From Lateolabrax maculatus (taxonomy: Eukaryota; Chordata; Actinopteri; Acropomatiformes; Lateolabracidae): a stretch of DNA of 64,000 nt. This document shows positions 11,225-23,480 of this stretch, piece by piece. Where the stretch lies: positions 25,260,001 through 25,324,000 of the forward strand of contig CM062197.1 of assembly GCA_031216445.1 (NCBI GenBank), in the 5' to 3' direction. Positions within the stretch are counted from its first letter, which is position 1, and every line of letters starts with the position of its first letter. The position numbers were made by a program, and so were the translations under genes. Below the pieces are notes generated by a model. The model saw nothing but the letters and a program-made list of their open reading frames with translations. It ran no database searches and was not told where the DNA came from.

Positions 11225-11789
11225 TTACCATACTAAACTTAATCTCACGTTAAAATCTGCAGCTTTTGGGCCCTTGTCCCTGATCCAGATTTTTTGTGAT
11301 GTGGATGTTCTGCAACACAACTTTCACTGTTCCACTTGCTAAAACATGCCAATGTTGTGTGCTGTGTAGTCTTGACAATTAATTGACAGACAATAAAACG
11401 TATCAAGACTATCCTGCAATATACACTGCACAAATGTGGATAGTAAAGAGCATTAATAAACTTATTGGGCTTTCTGAGTCACAAGCAGATGATTCACACT
11501 ACTAAAGCATGTCACCTGCTTTTTCATGTTGCACAAATTACTTTTTATTCATTTCTTGTATTCATCATCCCATTCATTACTATATACGGATCTACTTTTG
11601 ACCTTTTTTTAGGGGAGAAAGTGAAAAGGACACATGATAAAAATGGGTTCTTATTTTACAGTTTCCTGTCTTTTGGCTGCTGAGTTTTATAGATGCATTG
11701 TGTCTCATACATATCTTTAACATATATGTAATTGTGAGGTAAAAAAAAAGCATTGATTCATGTTTTTTTTTTTTTTTTGCATGTAAAAG
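11225..11789. other. kirrel3 intron end
   Basis: AT-rich intron without recognised repeats, ending in a long T-rich tract (about 11764-11779) close to the acceptor atgtaaaag of the last exon. Confidence 0.5.
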
Positions 11790-12263
11790 GACCCCACCAA
11801 TGGCTATTACAGTGTCAACACCTTTAATGAACACCATGCCAGCCCCACCATGTCCCTGGCCCCGAGCCAGACGCCTGACGTAATCAGGAGCCAACCCACA
11901 GTAACTATGACTATTGGCAAGCAGCGGGTGCCCACCGGCATGTCCTTCACCAACATCTACAATACCCTAGGAGCCGGTCCCAACCGCCTATACGACTACA
12001 GCCAGCGCTTCGTCCTGGGCATGGGCAGCAGCTCCATTGAACTGTGCGAGCGGGAATTTCAGCGGAGCTCACTCAGCGACTCCAGCTCCTTCATTGATAC
12101 GCAGTGTGACAGCAGCGTCAGCAGCTACAACAAGCAGGATATCTACGTACAGTTCGACAAGGACAACAAGACCTCGGCCTCCTCCTCCCACTATTCTCAG
12201 TCATCCTCCCAGAACTCAGACCTCACCAGGCCTCTGCAGAAACGCATGCAGACCCATGTCTGA
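11790..12263 (+). CDS. kirrel3: kirrel3 last coding exon, PDZ-binding tail
   Basis: A phase-0 exon of 158 codons including the stop. It opens DPTNGYYSVNTFNEHHASPT, continues through GKQRVPTGMSFTNIY and RLYDYSQRFVLGMGSSSIEL, then CEREFQ, DSSSFIDTQCDSSVSS and a serine/glutamine-rich stretch, and ends PLQKRMQTHV before tga. The THV end is a class I PDZ ligand, and KIRREL3 tails end in MQTHV, which is the best evidence for this paralogue. The SFTNIYNTL and YDYSQRF tyrosines lie in the conserved phosphorylation and adaptor-binding part of the tail. The frame is fully open and well conserved, so the gene looks functional. Confidence 0.93.
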   Translation, partial: DPTNGYYSVNTFNEHHASPTMSLAPSQTPDVIRSQPTVTMTIGKQRVPTGMSFTNIYNTLGAGPNRLYDYSQRFVLGMGSSSIELCEREFQRSSLSDSSSFIDTQCDSSVSSYNKQDIYVQFDKDNKTSASSSHYSQSSSQNSDLTRPLQKRMQTHV

Positions 12264-13460
12264 CAGCTTGTGAGGCCTTGACTAGGATAACATGGATGGA
12301 AGGGATGTTCCAAAGAGCCGTCTTACTTACACAGATGAGATTTTTTTTTTTTTTTTTTATATAGTGCTTGATTGGTTTTCCAAGAGAGGGACATAACATG
12401 GTCTGTAGAGGCCAACTTTTGAAGCTATATACATCCTGATGAAGCTGGGATCAAAGCATGACTTCTTAATTATGAGCCAACTTTATTAATGAGAAAACTC
12501 TGTGTTGTGAGCTCAGCTGCCCCTCAAGCACTGGGGTATAGATAAAATCTGTGGCTTTTCTCATGAGCACCTTGGAGGAAAAAATTATGTGAGCTGGACA
12601 GCAGCAAGCTCTGTTAGATGTCACTTATTTCCTGTACATCACTTACCACAACATGGATTAAAAGTGGGTGTCTGTTTTGTATATGATGTGCTGTACATTG
12701 TTTTGGCTCTTTGATGGCTGTTATTTTCGTGAGAATTTCTTTGCCTTTTGACGTATGCTTTGTGAAGGATCATTCCTCATGAACTGATTACAGAATGAAT
12801 GGAGAAGTGGACATGTCACCTTGTGCAATACACATACAAGTGTAGCGCAAAGGTTGAGATCTGTATTTTTCCCATTTAATGTGAGACAGCTTGTGCAGCT
12901 TGTGTGTACTGTATCTCTGAAGATGCACTTTTAGCTGCCAGAGCAGGTTTTTTCATTTCCATATTTGGGTAATATTGTGGTTTTTACACTAGAGCTCTGT
13001 AAAACCCACCATCATGTCTACTGTGATTTGACTAGTGAGTGACAAGGGTGAAAATTAAGTTAGATTCTTGCTGTGTGACATTTCTTGGAACTTTGATGCC
13101 CACGGTTTTTAGTGAGCCAGAATGCTAGAGCTGGAGCCAAAATGCTATCATTAGTTTGAAGACAAACACTCATCCTTTTCTTATCATTATTCTTTTTACG
13201 TGTACGGCAATTATCAGTTTGAGTACTTCCATGAAAAAACAAAAATAAGCCTATTTGAAATGAGTGCCTGTTTAATAGGCCATCAGTCAAAGGAGTCACA
13301 CAATGAAATAATGGTGCAACAAGCATTTACGATCCAAAGGACAATCCGTCAATACATTTGTACAAATGTATTGGCTGATTGCCCTTTGTCATTTGACCGA
13401 CAACTCCATTGTGACACAAATGAGGAACACATATAATAAAGTTAAAGCTTTCCAGGAAGG
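12264..13460 (+). other. kirrel3: Probable kirrel3 3' UTR with poly(A) signal
   Basis: Non-coding, repeat-poor sequence follows the stop codon, with a T-tract at about 12342-12358. The first good AATAAA hexamer that I see lies at 13435-13440, so a transcript end near 13460 is plausible. The exact end cannot be seen from sequence. Confidence 0.45.
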
Positions 13461-14440
13461 GATGTGAATGGAGTGAAGAAAGCACAAAGTAGTAAATGGC
13501 ATAGCTACTCATGTTCTACAAATGAATATAACTTAATAGCATGGGTTGTCATAACTACACACTTACTGTGTAATAAATGTAACCGCCTCAATCAGAAGAG
13601 ACTCGCCTGTTCCGAAGTAGTTTTCAATCGGGCTGAGAGGGGTGTAAACTTGATAACCCATTCAATAGGAAAATATTGGCGCCTAATAACCATGTAAACA
13701 CTTATTCTAATCGTTTCTCTCTGGCTGGAATAAATGTATCCTCTCTGTGCATGTTTGCCCCATGTAAACGAGTTTCCGGGAAGGATGTTAATGTAGCTCA
13801 CGGTAAAGGGGCTGGTGAATTTTTAATAGACAAGCTTTGGCTGGTGGATGAGTTTTAGTTTACCACCTTTTACCGTAATTTAATGTTAACGTTAATCTGA
13901 AAGTCAGGCAATGTTATCGTGAAAGCGTTAGCTAACGTTAATGTAAGGATCAGCAAATATAGTGTGTATGTGTGTGTTGTTCTTCTGTTATATTTCCAGC
14001 AGATGAGACACTTCACAATGGGTGTGACCACTTTGAGCATGTCAGTAAAGTTATATTCTGATTAAATGGAAGGAGTAATTTTCTCATTGACTTCTATTAA
14101 ATCAGACTTTTTTTTGCAACCAGTAGGGTCGCCCTGCTAACTGCTTGAGAGAATGCAGGTTCAACAAGTTTGCTGTAGTGGAGATGAAAGATGAAAATCC
14201 GGGTGTAAGTTGGAGCATTGTGCCAATGAAAAATTTTAATGACAAGGTTTATATGGACTTGATGAGAGACTAACGTACATCATAAAGTGGAGAGCTGGGC
14301 TGAAGAGGTGCACAAAGTCGCAGGTAAGTTAATTTAGGCTAATTTCCTCAACTCTTTATTATAACTGATAAAATGATTGTAAATGACATGTAGTGAATTC
14401 ATATGCGTAAAGTTTTGGTTTGCAATGTATTTATAGTATT
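13461..14440. other. Intergenic, nothing recognised
   Basis: AT-rich sequence with short open frames that show no family resemblance, no splice structure and no clear repeat. Confidence 0.4.
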
Positions 14441-14445
14441 GTCTG

Positions 14446-14740
14446 GAACCTCACAGTTCATTTTCGATTTCCAAGGGGTGTTCTCAAGAGACAGAGACAA
14501 TCAATCAGAGCAACAAAACGCCGTCCTTTCGGACGGTACATCCTGTCAAAAGTACGGCAAACCTATATTCTCATCAAAGTTTAAAGTTCAAAGTTTAAGT
14601 ACAGTTACTTGTTATTCTTTTAGAGAAAATTTACCGTCCAGTCCATTTAATACTGCTGTATCAGTTTGAATGAGAGGGGGGCCAGACTTATCAAATAAAA
14701 CATGAGCTTGCAGATATGTCTGGTTCCCAGGCTAATGAAC
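14446..14740 (+). repeat. Dispersed repeat, second copy
   Basis: Same orientation and phrase order as 7285-7680, but without the 164 bp block: here tactgctgta runs directly into tcagtttgaat. Confidence 0.55.
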
Positions 14741-14822
14741 TGCATAAAACCAGAATAAACAGTCTGCAGACCCACAGACCTGCATCATCCCCCAGGGTTG
14801 TGGGGAGGTGTGGGTGTTTATT

Positions 14823-15065
14823 TAAAATAACTAGGGCTGTCAATCTATTACCATTTTTAATCTAATTAATTGCATATATTGATATTTCCTTGGAAAAGCC
14901 CCCAAATTAGATATTTCAACTCAAAAATATTATAGTGGCAACATATATTATAAGGCATGTAACAGAAATATAAAATAAATTGTTCTATTTCCAATTTTTC
15001 CAAATACATGTCTTTTTATCATTTAACACATGCCTATCACCTATCACAGCCTAAAATGTTGCCAT
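14823..15065. mobile_element. hAT-like non-autonomous element fragment
   Basis: It begins ctagggctgtcaatctatta, then tttaatctaattaattgca, the terminal signature of a family of hAT-type elements that is very common in vertebrates. No opposite terminus is obvious, so this is probably one end only. Confidence 0.5.
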
Positions 15066-15224
15066 AACAGTTTTATTTTAATTTTAAATATTTAACATAA
15101 GCTCATCACCTAAGCACCAGTGTGGTGCTTAAAGCTGGACTGTGGAATTTTGTCTACCCCTTCTGGGAGTGATCCCAGGAAGCTACAAAAGTACTCAGTT
15201 GAGCCCTGAACCATCCCCTAGCTA

Positions 15225-15771
15225 CTATAGAGCCTATATAGCCTAGACTGCGGGGGGATTTCCTATGATGCGTTGAGCTTCTCTCTCCTCCTCTCCCTCT
15301 CCATCAGTACTCATTTATTCCCATTAATGCATGTTATTAACTCTTTAGTTTCCCCGTAAGTTTGTGCTTTTTCGCCTTCACACTTTCTGCAGGTGTTTCT
15401 TCCTCTGGAGCTGTAGAGTCCTGGATCTGAGACTGCAGGGCGTTGCTGCCCCCATGTCCCTGCTCCCGTGTTCCTGCGCCATACTCACTGCTACAGTTAT
15501 TATTAATAGTCAGATTATTATGTTGTCTCTCCTTGCTTTTTCTCCCCTCTCCCCCTCTCCCTTCCCTTTCAACCTAACTTGGTCGAGGCAGATGGCTGCC
15601 CAGTGAGAGCCCAGTTCTGCTCGGCACTTTTGTGAAGTGCTTGCTCATGGTGGGAACTGTTGGGTCTCTGTAAATAACATTTTAAATAGTATGGTCTAGG
15701 CCTACTCTATATGAAAAGTGTCTTGAGATAACTTTTGTTATACAAATAAAATGTACTTGACTTGACTAGTG
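15225..15771 (+). mobile_element. L2-type LINE 3' UTR, longer copy
   Basis: It corresponds in opposite orientation to about 7780-8270 of the long L2 LINE (ggggggatttcctatgatgc, ccatgtccctgctcc, gagcccagttctgctcggc). It ends aaataaaatgtacttgacttgact. Only 3'-UTR sequence is present, as expected for a 5'-truncated insertion. Confidence 0.7.
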
Positions 15772-17449
15772 CTTTTACGACATCGTCGTGTACTCCAGCC
15801 AATGCGCTGATGTCGGCTCCAGGGAGCTGCCGCCAATTGGATTCTGGTGTGCCAGCATGGGAATGTTGCCGCAGACACCAGATTTAAAACTCCGGTATAG
15901 AAATACAGAGAGACCTGATGGTGATTGATTTAATCCAACTGATTCAGATATTTGCGTTCACACATACAGCTCATCCAAACAATGTCTAGATAATTTCAGA
16001 GTAGCAGTGCATGTGTGAAAGGGGCTTAATTTACCTTTTTTCTTCTTCTGCCTGCTTTTTGTTTGCTGACTAGCTCTACACCATTTAAGCTATCAACACA
16101 TTTCAAACTTTAAAGCAAAATTGAAGTTTGGTAGACTGTTGGGTTGCATGCCTTTAAGTATATTATCACCATGTGGACTCAGATCAGGTCTAGGTAACTG
16201 TACAACACAACACTCTACCAAAGTTCAATGCTGTACATTCTGAAATAAGATGCAACCATTAGATTTTTGATATGATTTATAATTAAAAGTCATTTTTGGC
16301 CCTATTAAATCTATTCATTTTCACTCAGCTCTTCTAGAGTGGGTGATGCAATAATCTAGTTTGTTATTATAGTTAAATATATTAATAAAAACTGAAATGC
16401 AATCTTTCTGATTTATTACGGATGCAGTGACCCAGAGATTTCCTGGAACCACCAGGGGCAGAGTAGGAGTGGTGTTAAAAAAAAACCCTGAGCTGCATTG
16501 GTGGATTTTTTTTTTCCTTTTTTTTCCTGTGTTTTGTTTAAACAGTCATGTAGTTTAATATCGGATAGTGCAGCTGTCGTTTATTTGTATGTTTATATTG
16601 TAATATATTTGTCTTACACTTAGTTTCTGTGTGTTTTAAAAAGTGCTATATACTGTATATACTATATATATAGTTCGTTGATTTATGAAAGAAGACTAAA
16701 TCTTTAGTTTGGAATTTATTAATGCAATTGGAGAGTCAAAAACATCTTGTACAAGGATCTTTTCTGTTCAGAAAACCACAGTCAGCAAGCTGTTAGTCTG
16801 TAGTTTCCATCCTAGAAAAACAGTGCTCTTCTTAACATTACACAGAGTTGTATATTGAAATGTGCTTCTATCTGATTGGTTAAAAAATAAAAGGTGGGAA
16901 GATATGTCAGTTTAGATTTGGTTCTTCCGTGTTGCTGCTCAGGCTGGTCCCAGCCTCTTGGCACACAAATCCACCAATCCGAGGAGACAGACTCCACCAA
17001 TCTGAGGAGACCGATCCCTAAGGGAGAGGAAACCCTACTCTTCCTCTGTTTGCATGTTGCTTTACTAACTCTGCTCCTCACCTTCTAACTGCTACTTATC
17101 CTTATCATGACAATAGTACATGATGTTCTTTTCTGATATTTCTGTTCGTTTGTGTGGATGTAAGCGTATTGTAATAGATAAGTAAATTCTTTCATACAGT
17201 TGGTCTGCAGGACTACTACTTAAAATGTCAAGCTTTAAGGCTTGCTAAAGGTTCAGAGCCAGCTAGTGTGTGTGTGTGTATACAAGTTTCAACATAGCAC
17301 AAAATATATTCTTTTAAGCGGAGCTTGGTTATGGCAAATCATTGTTAGTTTAAATGTTATTAATTCTAACAATACATAGAGCTTTACTTACTTACTTACT
17401 ATTAGATTTCTTTTCTTTGGCCAACTGTTGAGTTCAGTCTTTTGAAGGG
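15772..17449. other. Intergenic, nothing recognised
   Basis: No supported gene. A short TA-rich run lies at about 16650-16670 and T-rich tracts near 16507-16526. The ends of the open frames here match no family known to me. Confidence 0.4.
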
Positions 17450-17954
17450 TTGATATAAATATATTATCTTTGTCAGACTTGCACTCTGGAGTGCAAGACA
17501 TATTGTACCTGACGTCATAAGCTATGCAGACAAAAATCCATCAAATCATGTGGCTCGATCGGGATTGAGTTGCTGTGACTTCTCAGAGATTGGCCAAACA
17601 GCTTTCGTGCAAAACGCAAAAGAATGTGCAAAATGTCTCCTTAGGAAAGCATGGGAAATCATTGTGAAGTATGGCAATGCACTTTGAGACCAGAGTGCAT
17701 CGCCATACTATGACATGGAACAATGATTGAAACTTTAAAAGATTCCTAAGACTTGAGACTTTTTATTTTGGATTTGTTGTTGATAGATATTTGATCAATC
17801 ACATTTTACGTTCCATGCTTTTTTGAGACCCTTCCAGATTTTACTATTACCATATACCATTACCAATTACCTTTTTAGAGTGGAGTCACATGAGTGGAGA
17901 GCTTAAGTAACTTCTTAAAAATATTTCTTAAACTTGCTATAGCTAACACAATTT
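17450..17954. repeat. AT-rich dispersed repeat, family A
   Basis: It shares gagtggagtcacatga, a following ggagagct, then cttcttaaaa and caattttcac with 52470-52660, and related phrases with 24255-24330. Non-coding. The L1 remnant begins at its right edge. Confidence 0.5.
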
Positions 17955-20225
17955 TCACTTTACATGTAAAATGTAATCATCAACATGTAGGAAAACTTGT
18001 TTCCATCACAGACACGTGACGACACAGCTGAGAATCTTCACTCCGCTGACCCAATATACTTTCCAAGTCTGTATGTTCAAGATAATAAATAAAAGGTTCC
18101 CATGCCTTTCTAAATAGCTCGTTTTCCCTTGATAGAATAGGTATTTTTTTCAAAGGATACACATGCAGTTTTATCTTATTTACATTCCCAAACAAAATGT
18201 TTCCTTGGATAGTCCACATTTAAAACACAAAGCTAGGATATTGCCATTAAATTTATTTAGCTTTTCTGGAGTTATATATGTGCGCATCAGCCAGTTATAT
18301 TGTAAAAGCTATACAGGTATTTTGCTGTTTGTGTTTTAGCTTTCATTGCATTCATCAAAAGGAGTGTCCTCCTGTAAATCCTCTCACCACACTTCTAAGT
18401 CTAGCTTCAGGGTACCAACATATAATTGAATCACCAAATCTAGATATTATTTTTTTTGTGTGTACAGTCCTTTAAAATAGTTTTATCTAATGGTGAATAG
18501 GGATGTACAGTTAGTGATTGTTTTTGGTTCGCTCCAATGAAGCTTCTGAGTTGTAAGATTTTTTTTTTTAATTCCGTGGAATGTCGTGTTTGATTGCAAG
18601 CTCCTCAAATGAGTCAGTTTATCACCATTCAGCCTATATAATCCTGAATTTTCTGTACCCCCTTATCTGATAGCTGTACCTGGAGTAGAGTATTAATTTC
18701 CCCAAATTGGACTAAAGTGTGGAGAGGAAGTGGCTCATCCAGGTATTTCCTCATCTGATACCATATACCATATATATATATACATATGATACCATATGTT
18801 CCTAACAATGGGATAAGTACATTATTTAAAAAAAAGTTTCTTGAAAGTAGTTGAGTACATATACATGGGAAGAGATAACCCTAAAAAGTGAAATAAAATA
18901 TAATAGTTCTTAATTGAGCTGCCTATTACCAGAGAGGATTTGGACACTGGAACCCCACACATAGGGCATCTTGTACTTACAAGAGAGATACTGTAAGTGT
19001 AATCAGGGGGGTTTGCCTCCTCCTTCAAATTTATTCTCTTAGTTAAAGAAATTATTTATATATATTTTTTGTGGAATAACAAAGGGATGTTTTGGAATAA
19101 ATAAAACAATTTGGGGGGTATATTAATTTCCAAAATATTGAAATATTGAGATATCCATCTATTAATAGAGCTGGTAATTGATTCCATTATAGGACCATAA
19201 TTAGAGTTCACCACCTCTTATAATTGGTAGTATGTTTACCAGATATGTAAAATTGTTTGCAATTTTAAACTGTGAGACTTGTACAGTCGGATTAACTCTC
19301 TCTTTGGAATTTAGTAACATTACTTACAATCATTAATTTTGTATCTTGACAAACTAATAAATTTTAGGTAATGTTGGGGATAACTCACCTTCCAACTGCA
19401 TCTAAATTCTACTGGGATACTGGGTATGCTGAGATTATCTAAAAAGGTTTTTTGAATCTGCAGATATATATTTTTGTAAAAAGGATATAGATTTTCATAA
19501 AAAAAAGTCTAAAAGCTTAATTTATTTTATGGGATCAAATACATTATCCACTTGTTATTCTGTATTGTAGTAATGGATCTTTTGGATCATTTTGTAATTG
19601 ATCATAACATGCTTTAATGGTGTTTTTAGTTTAAGGCCTGCGTGCTATTAAGGTTTCCACTCCAGGCTCATCCTGGGACTTCACGTTTAGCTCTAGACTA
19701 GACTTGCCACTGCTTTAGAAGCTGATAGTTCATTATACTGTGACCTCAATAATAATAGTTCTTGTTGAGTTTTAGGGCAGATTTTCTGAAATGCTTCACT
19801 TTCAAGGGCTTTTATTTTTTGATTCCAGCATTGTCATTTTGATATTAATAATATGGCCTGCATTAAAGGCTTTAAAAGATTCCCACCTGACACAAGTTTC
19901 AGATGAAAAAAAAAAAACAAACAAAAAAAAAATATCAATTTGTTCACCAAAATAGGTGAGAAAATCTGGATCTTGCAACCATTTTTGTTAAAATCGTCAT
20001 TAGGATGGGTCTCTTGTCATCCTGTGTATCTGTGTAAAGCAGTGTGATTGGTGCATGATCCGAGGATAAGGGCACCACACAATCCTTAATTTTAGAAGGC
20101 AAATATGCTGATATTAAAAAGTAACCAATACAGGAATAAGATTGATAAGTACTAGAATAGCAAGAATACTCCACAGCATCAGGTTTTACTTCTCTCCAGA
20201 TATCCCTCATAAAATTAAGTTATTA
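17955..20225 (-). mobile_element. L1-clade LINE remnant, heavily decayed
   Basis: Minus-strand pieces in L1 order. The end of an endonuclease (20210-19944) shows DIWREVKPDAVEYSCYS, YSCIGYFLIS and LSSDHAP, the SDH catalytic histidine context. A WESFKAFNAG-like piece near 19880 corresponds to the L1 block between endonuclease and RT. The extreme C terminus (18219-17980) shows KAWEPFIYYLE. The reverse transcriptase between them is shredded by stops, so this is an old copy. Confidence 0.65.
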
Positions 20226-20294
20226 ACCCTTAACACCTTGTGTATCCACCCCAGAGGGTAGCCCCCTCTCCTCTTGATGAGACCTCCTCTTACA

Positions 20295-20517
20295 GGTTAG
20301 GTTAGTGTGAAATATCTCGATGACCCCCCCCCGCCTCGTCCGTCGACTGGGCAGTTGAACTGGGGAGCCAAAGGCAATGCATTGGCCGGCGCACGTCATC
20401 CGCAGCTCTCCATTCCTTAATACCCACTCAATTAGTTGTGTGTCTTCTTGTGCAGTCCCCTGGATAAAGGGGTTCTCTCTCCTGACTTGAAGGTTCTCTC
20501 TCCTCGAGGGTTAGGGT
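20295..20517 (+). repeat. ~222 bp direct repeat, left copy
   Basis: It starts ggttaggttagtgtgaaat and ends ctcgagggttagggt. It is nearly identical to 22523-22744, with about five differences: four single-base transitions and one base in the C run. Two of the transitions fall at CpG sites. The two copies bracket 2.0 kb. Placement suggests terminal repeats of one element, but there is no TG...CA structure and no primer-binding site that I can recognise. Confidence 0.8.
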
Positions 20518-22522
20518 CAGAGTAAAGGTCAAGGTCAGGTTTGGTCCATGGTAAATAGTCGGACTATTTTAAGGTATTGCACACTTGTATTGCTTGTCTT
20601 TTATGGTCTTACTAAAGTTTGGTTTGAAGCTGCGCTTTATAAATAAATAAATGGAGTTAACTTGATTAGTCTCAATCTGTTTTTTTAGTCATCAATCTAT
20701 GTTTTGTAGTTATCTGGGTTTGAAGCTGGTTTTGGAGAGGACATAGAGTCCTCTGAATGTAAGTCTAAATTTCAGGACACATCATCAGTAGTGGACCCCA
20801 GGATCACAGGGTGTTTCGGCCATTATCACTAGACACCCTCACCGGAGGAAGGCCCTCCCGAGGTTGATCATGCCTCGGGGTGTGTCCCATAGCCAATTGG
20901 GTTTTATGTATCTATTTTAGGTCCTGGGATTGAGTTTTTGACATACACAAAGACAAATATGCATATATATGCATGCATCTGACAGGGGCTGTCTTTTAAG
21001 TCACTTTTGTGGAAAGAGTTAAATTATGTCAGATAAGAGGTGTCTGAGTTGTGTGCCGTGCAGTCTGGTCTGGTACTTACCCCCTGCTTGGGTTAACAGA
21101 TGAGTTGTTGGCACTGTTAGGTTACCCCCATCTCCAGAGGGCTCCACTCTGTTGCTGAAAAACTCCCATTAATACGGGATCCTGTTCCCCAATCCTATGC
21201 CTGGCCATAGCAGTTTGAGTTATGGTTTTCTGAAAATAGTTTTTTTTGAATTGATGTATTTCTGGTTTACTACTTTATTTTCTGAAAGCATAGGGTTATA
21301 CCGTCATATTGATATATAACACTTGATGGTTATGATGATCCCCTAATGAGAAATTAGCCGCTAAAGCTTACCCAGCATGCAATTGGGCGTGATGTGGTAA
21401 ATTACAGTCTCTTTTGTAAAAGGGCAAGACAGGAAGTTGTTTTCTACAGGTAAAGTATACATATTTGTAAAACCTGGAACTTGAGGATAGTTTTGATATG
21501 TAATACATAGTGAACGAAAACTGCATTAATTATTGATTAATGAGATGATCCCGTGGATGGAGTCCAAGGATGTCCCAGTGCGTGACTGCCTCCAAGGCGA
21601 AGATGGTAGGGGTTAGGCAATCTAAAATCGGTGTGGTTAGGGTTAGGCAATCTAAAAACCGGTGTGGTTAGGGTTAGGAAATTCCACTAGATAAGGCAAT
21701 CAGATCAGATATGAAGGAATCCCCTTGGAACTGGAAGTGGACATTCTTCAAGTCGGTGTGGTTGGGGTTAGGGAAACTCACCGGGTGAGGTGATGGGATC
21801 TAAGAAGAAGGAGGAGGAAGAGGAACCCCCTTGGAACAGCCCCCGGGAGGCCGCGATACAGCTGTTTGGAGTATTAACATCCCTGAAATACATTGTGAAT
21901 ATTAACAATTATTAAAGTAGTACTACTGCTATCACTTGGCTAACTATAACTATCCTGGATAGATATAGAGAGAGTTAGACAAAGCATGGGGAAGGCAGAG
22001 TCAGGGAGAGAAGTCTGTTCGGACTGATCTTTCCCCCGCCGGATCGGGCTGTACACTCTACCTCCCCCTACTCCCTCATTTCTATGAGGGAAGAGAGGAG
22101 AGAAGAGAGATTAGAAAGAGGATGGCTATTGGTTATCTGCTAGCAGAAGTCGTAGCCTATAGTTGGGTTCCAAAAGACAGATAAGTTTGGGTGGAGACCC
22201 TGGAGGGGTTATTTGGGTAAAAATAGGGTTAGAGTAAAAATAAATGTTACATGGTGAATAATAAATTGGATTAGGGTTATTATTATGTAATAAAGTCGGA
22301 TTAAGTATTTACATTAAAGTGTTTTCAATCATCTTGTATGTCTTACCGTTGTTGTTTGAGCCTCTTCTTACTTTTTCTCCACTGTGTTTTAGCGTCATTA
22401 TCTTCTGAATCCTGTTTAAGCCGTTTTTATCTTTTTAGTAGAGAACCAAGTTAAAGAAAGAATTGGTAGGGTATTAGATACTGGATTGTGATGAGAGCCC
22501 GCTCTTCCGAAGGCACTGGCAG
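20518..22522. other. Interior between the direct repeats
   Basis: No long ORF. At about 21605-21680 a unit like ggtgtggttagggttaggca recurs in tandem, and a related unit appears near 21755-21780. A purine-rich tract lies at about 22080-22125. If the flanking copies are terminal repeats, this would be a non-coding, non-autonomous element. Confidence 0.4.
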
Positions 22523-22744
22523 GGTTAGGTTAGTGTGAAATATCTCGATGACCCCCCCCCGCCTCATCCGTCGACTGGGCAGTTGAACTGGGGAGCCAAA
22601 GGCAATGCACTGGCCGGCGCACATCATCCGCAGCTCTCCATTCCTTAATACCCACTCAATTAGTTGTGTGTCTTCTTGTGCAGTCCCCTGGATAAAGGGG
22701 TTCTCTCTCCTGATTTGAAGGTTCTCTCTCCTCGAGGGTTAGGG
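22523..22744 (+). repeat. ~222 bp direct repeat, right copy
   Basis: Nearly identical to 20295-20517. It is followed by ttagggttagggttgctc, so the G-rich ttaggg motif forms a short run at its right edge (about 22737-22752). Confidence 0.8.
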
Positions 22745-22752
22745 TTAGGGTT

Positions 22753-23480
22753 GCTCTGCACGTAACAGCACAAGTCAGCCCAACTATGCTTCTCTTCCTA
22801 ACCTTTGATGTTAAATTACTCTCCGCCATTTAGTGATAAAACAGTAGACAGTGTTGTGTCTCGGAACCGAAGTCCCAGGCCACTAGACCAAATTCTAAGT
22901 TTTTAGCTGTGTTCAATTGTTCAGGAAAAACTTCTCATTGGTGTTCAAAAATCATCAACAGGAGTCAGAGTTCTAGGCAGCAAAGACTTTAATGTCAACA
23001 AAAAAAGAGAGATGTTCAAAATGTACACAAGATACACCTGAAGAGCTCTGGACAATACTGGCGTGCGCCTCTACCTTTATTCTCTTGGGACCACACTTGT
23101 CCACGCCTATTGTCCAACCTACAGAGTAGTGGATTTACCTATCTTATTACACCATTATGTAAATTCTTTGGTATGTATCACCACCAGTCTGTGGATGGTA
23201 CGTACTAGCACCACATTACCTCACCCATTCTAGGTGTGCCCTTATTTCTAGGACATTCTTAAGTATGTCCTTTTTTCTTAATCCTTTTTTTCGTTTAATT
23301 TACACCAGTATTTTCCCATTTCTCTTCTGTTCCCATCCTTATCTAAGTTATTGCTGCTTTTAGACACCCTTATCTCTTAACTGTCACTTGTGGTATTTTT
23401 TAAAAATAATGATGTTCATGCAATTGCGCTTGGGAGTACATCAATATTACATTAGGTGCTTGTGAGGTTTACATAGATAT
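22753..23480. other. Intergenic, nothing recognised
   Basis: No supported gene, RNA or clear repeat. Confidence 0.35.

Noticed and set aside
20295..22744. Classical LTR retrotransposon
   Set aside because: The direct repeats do not start TG and end CA, no primer-binding site or polypurine tract is evident, and the interior has no gag or pol sequence.
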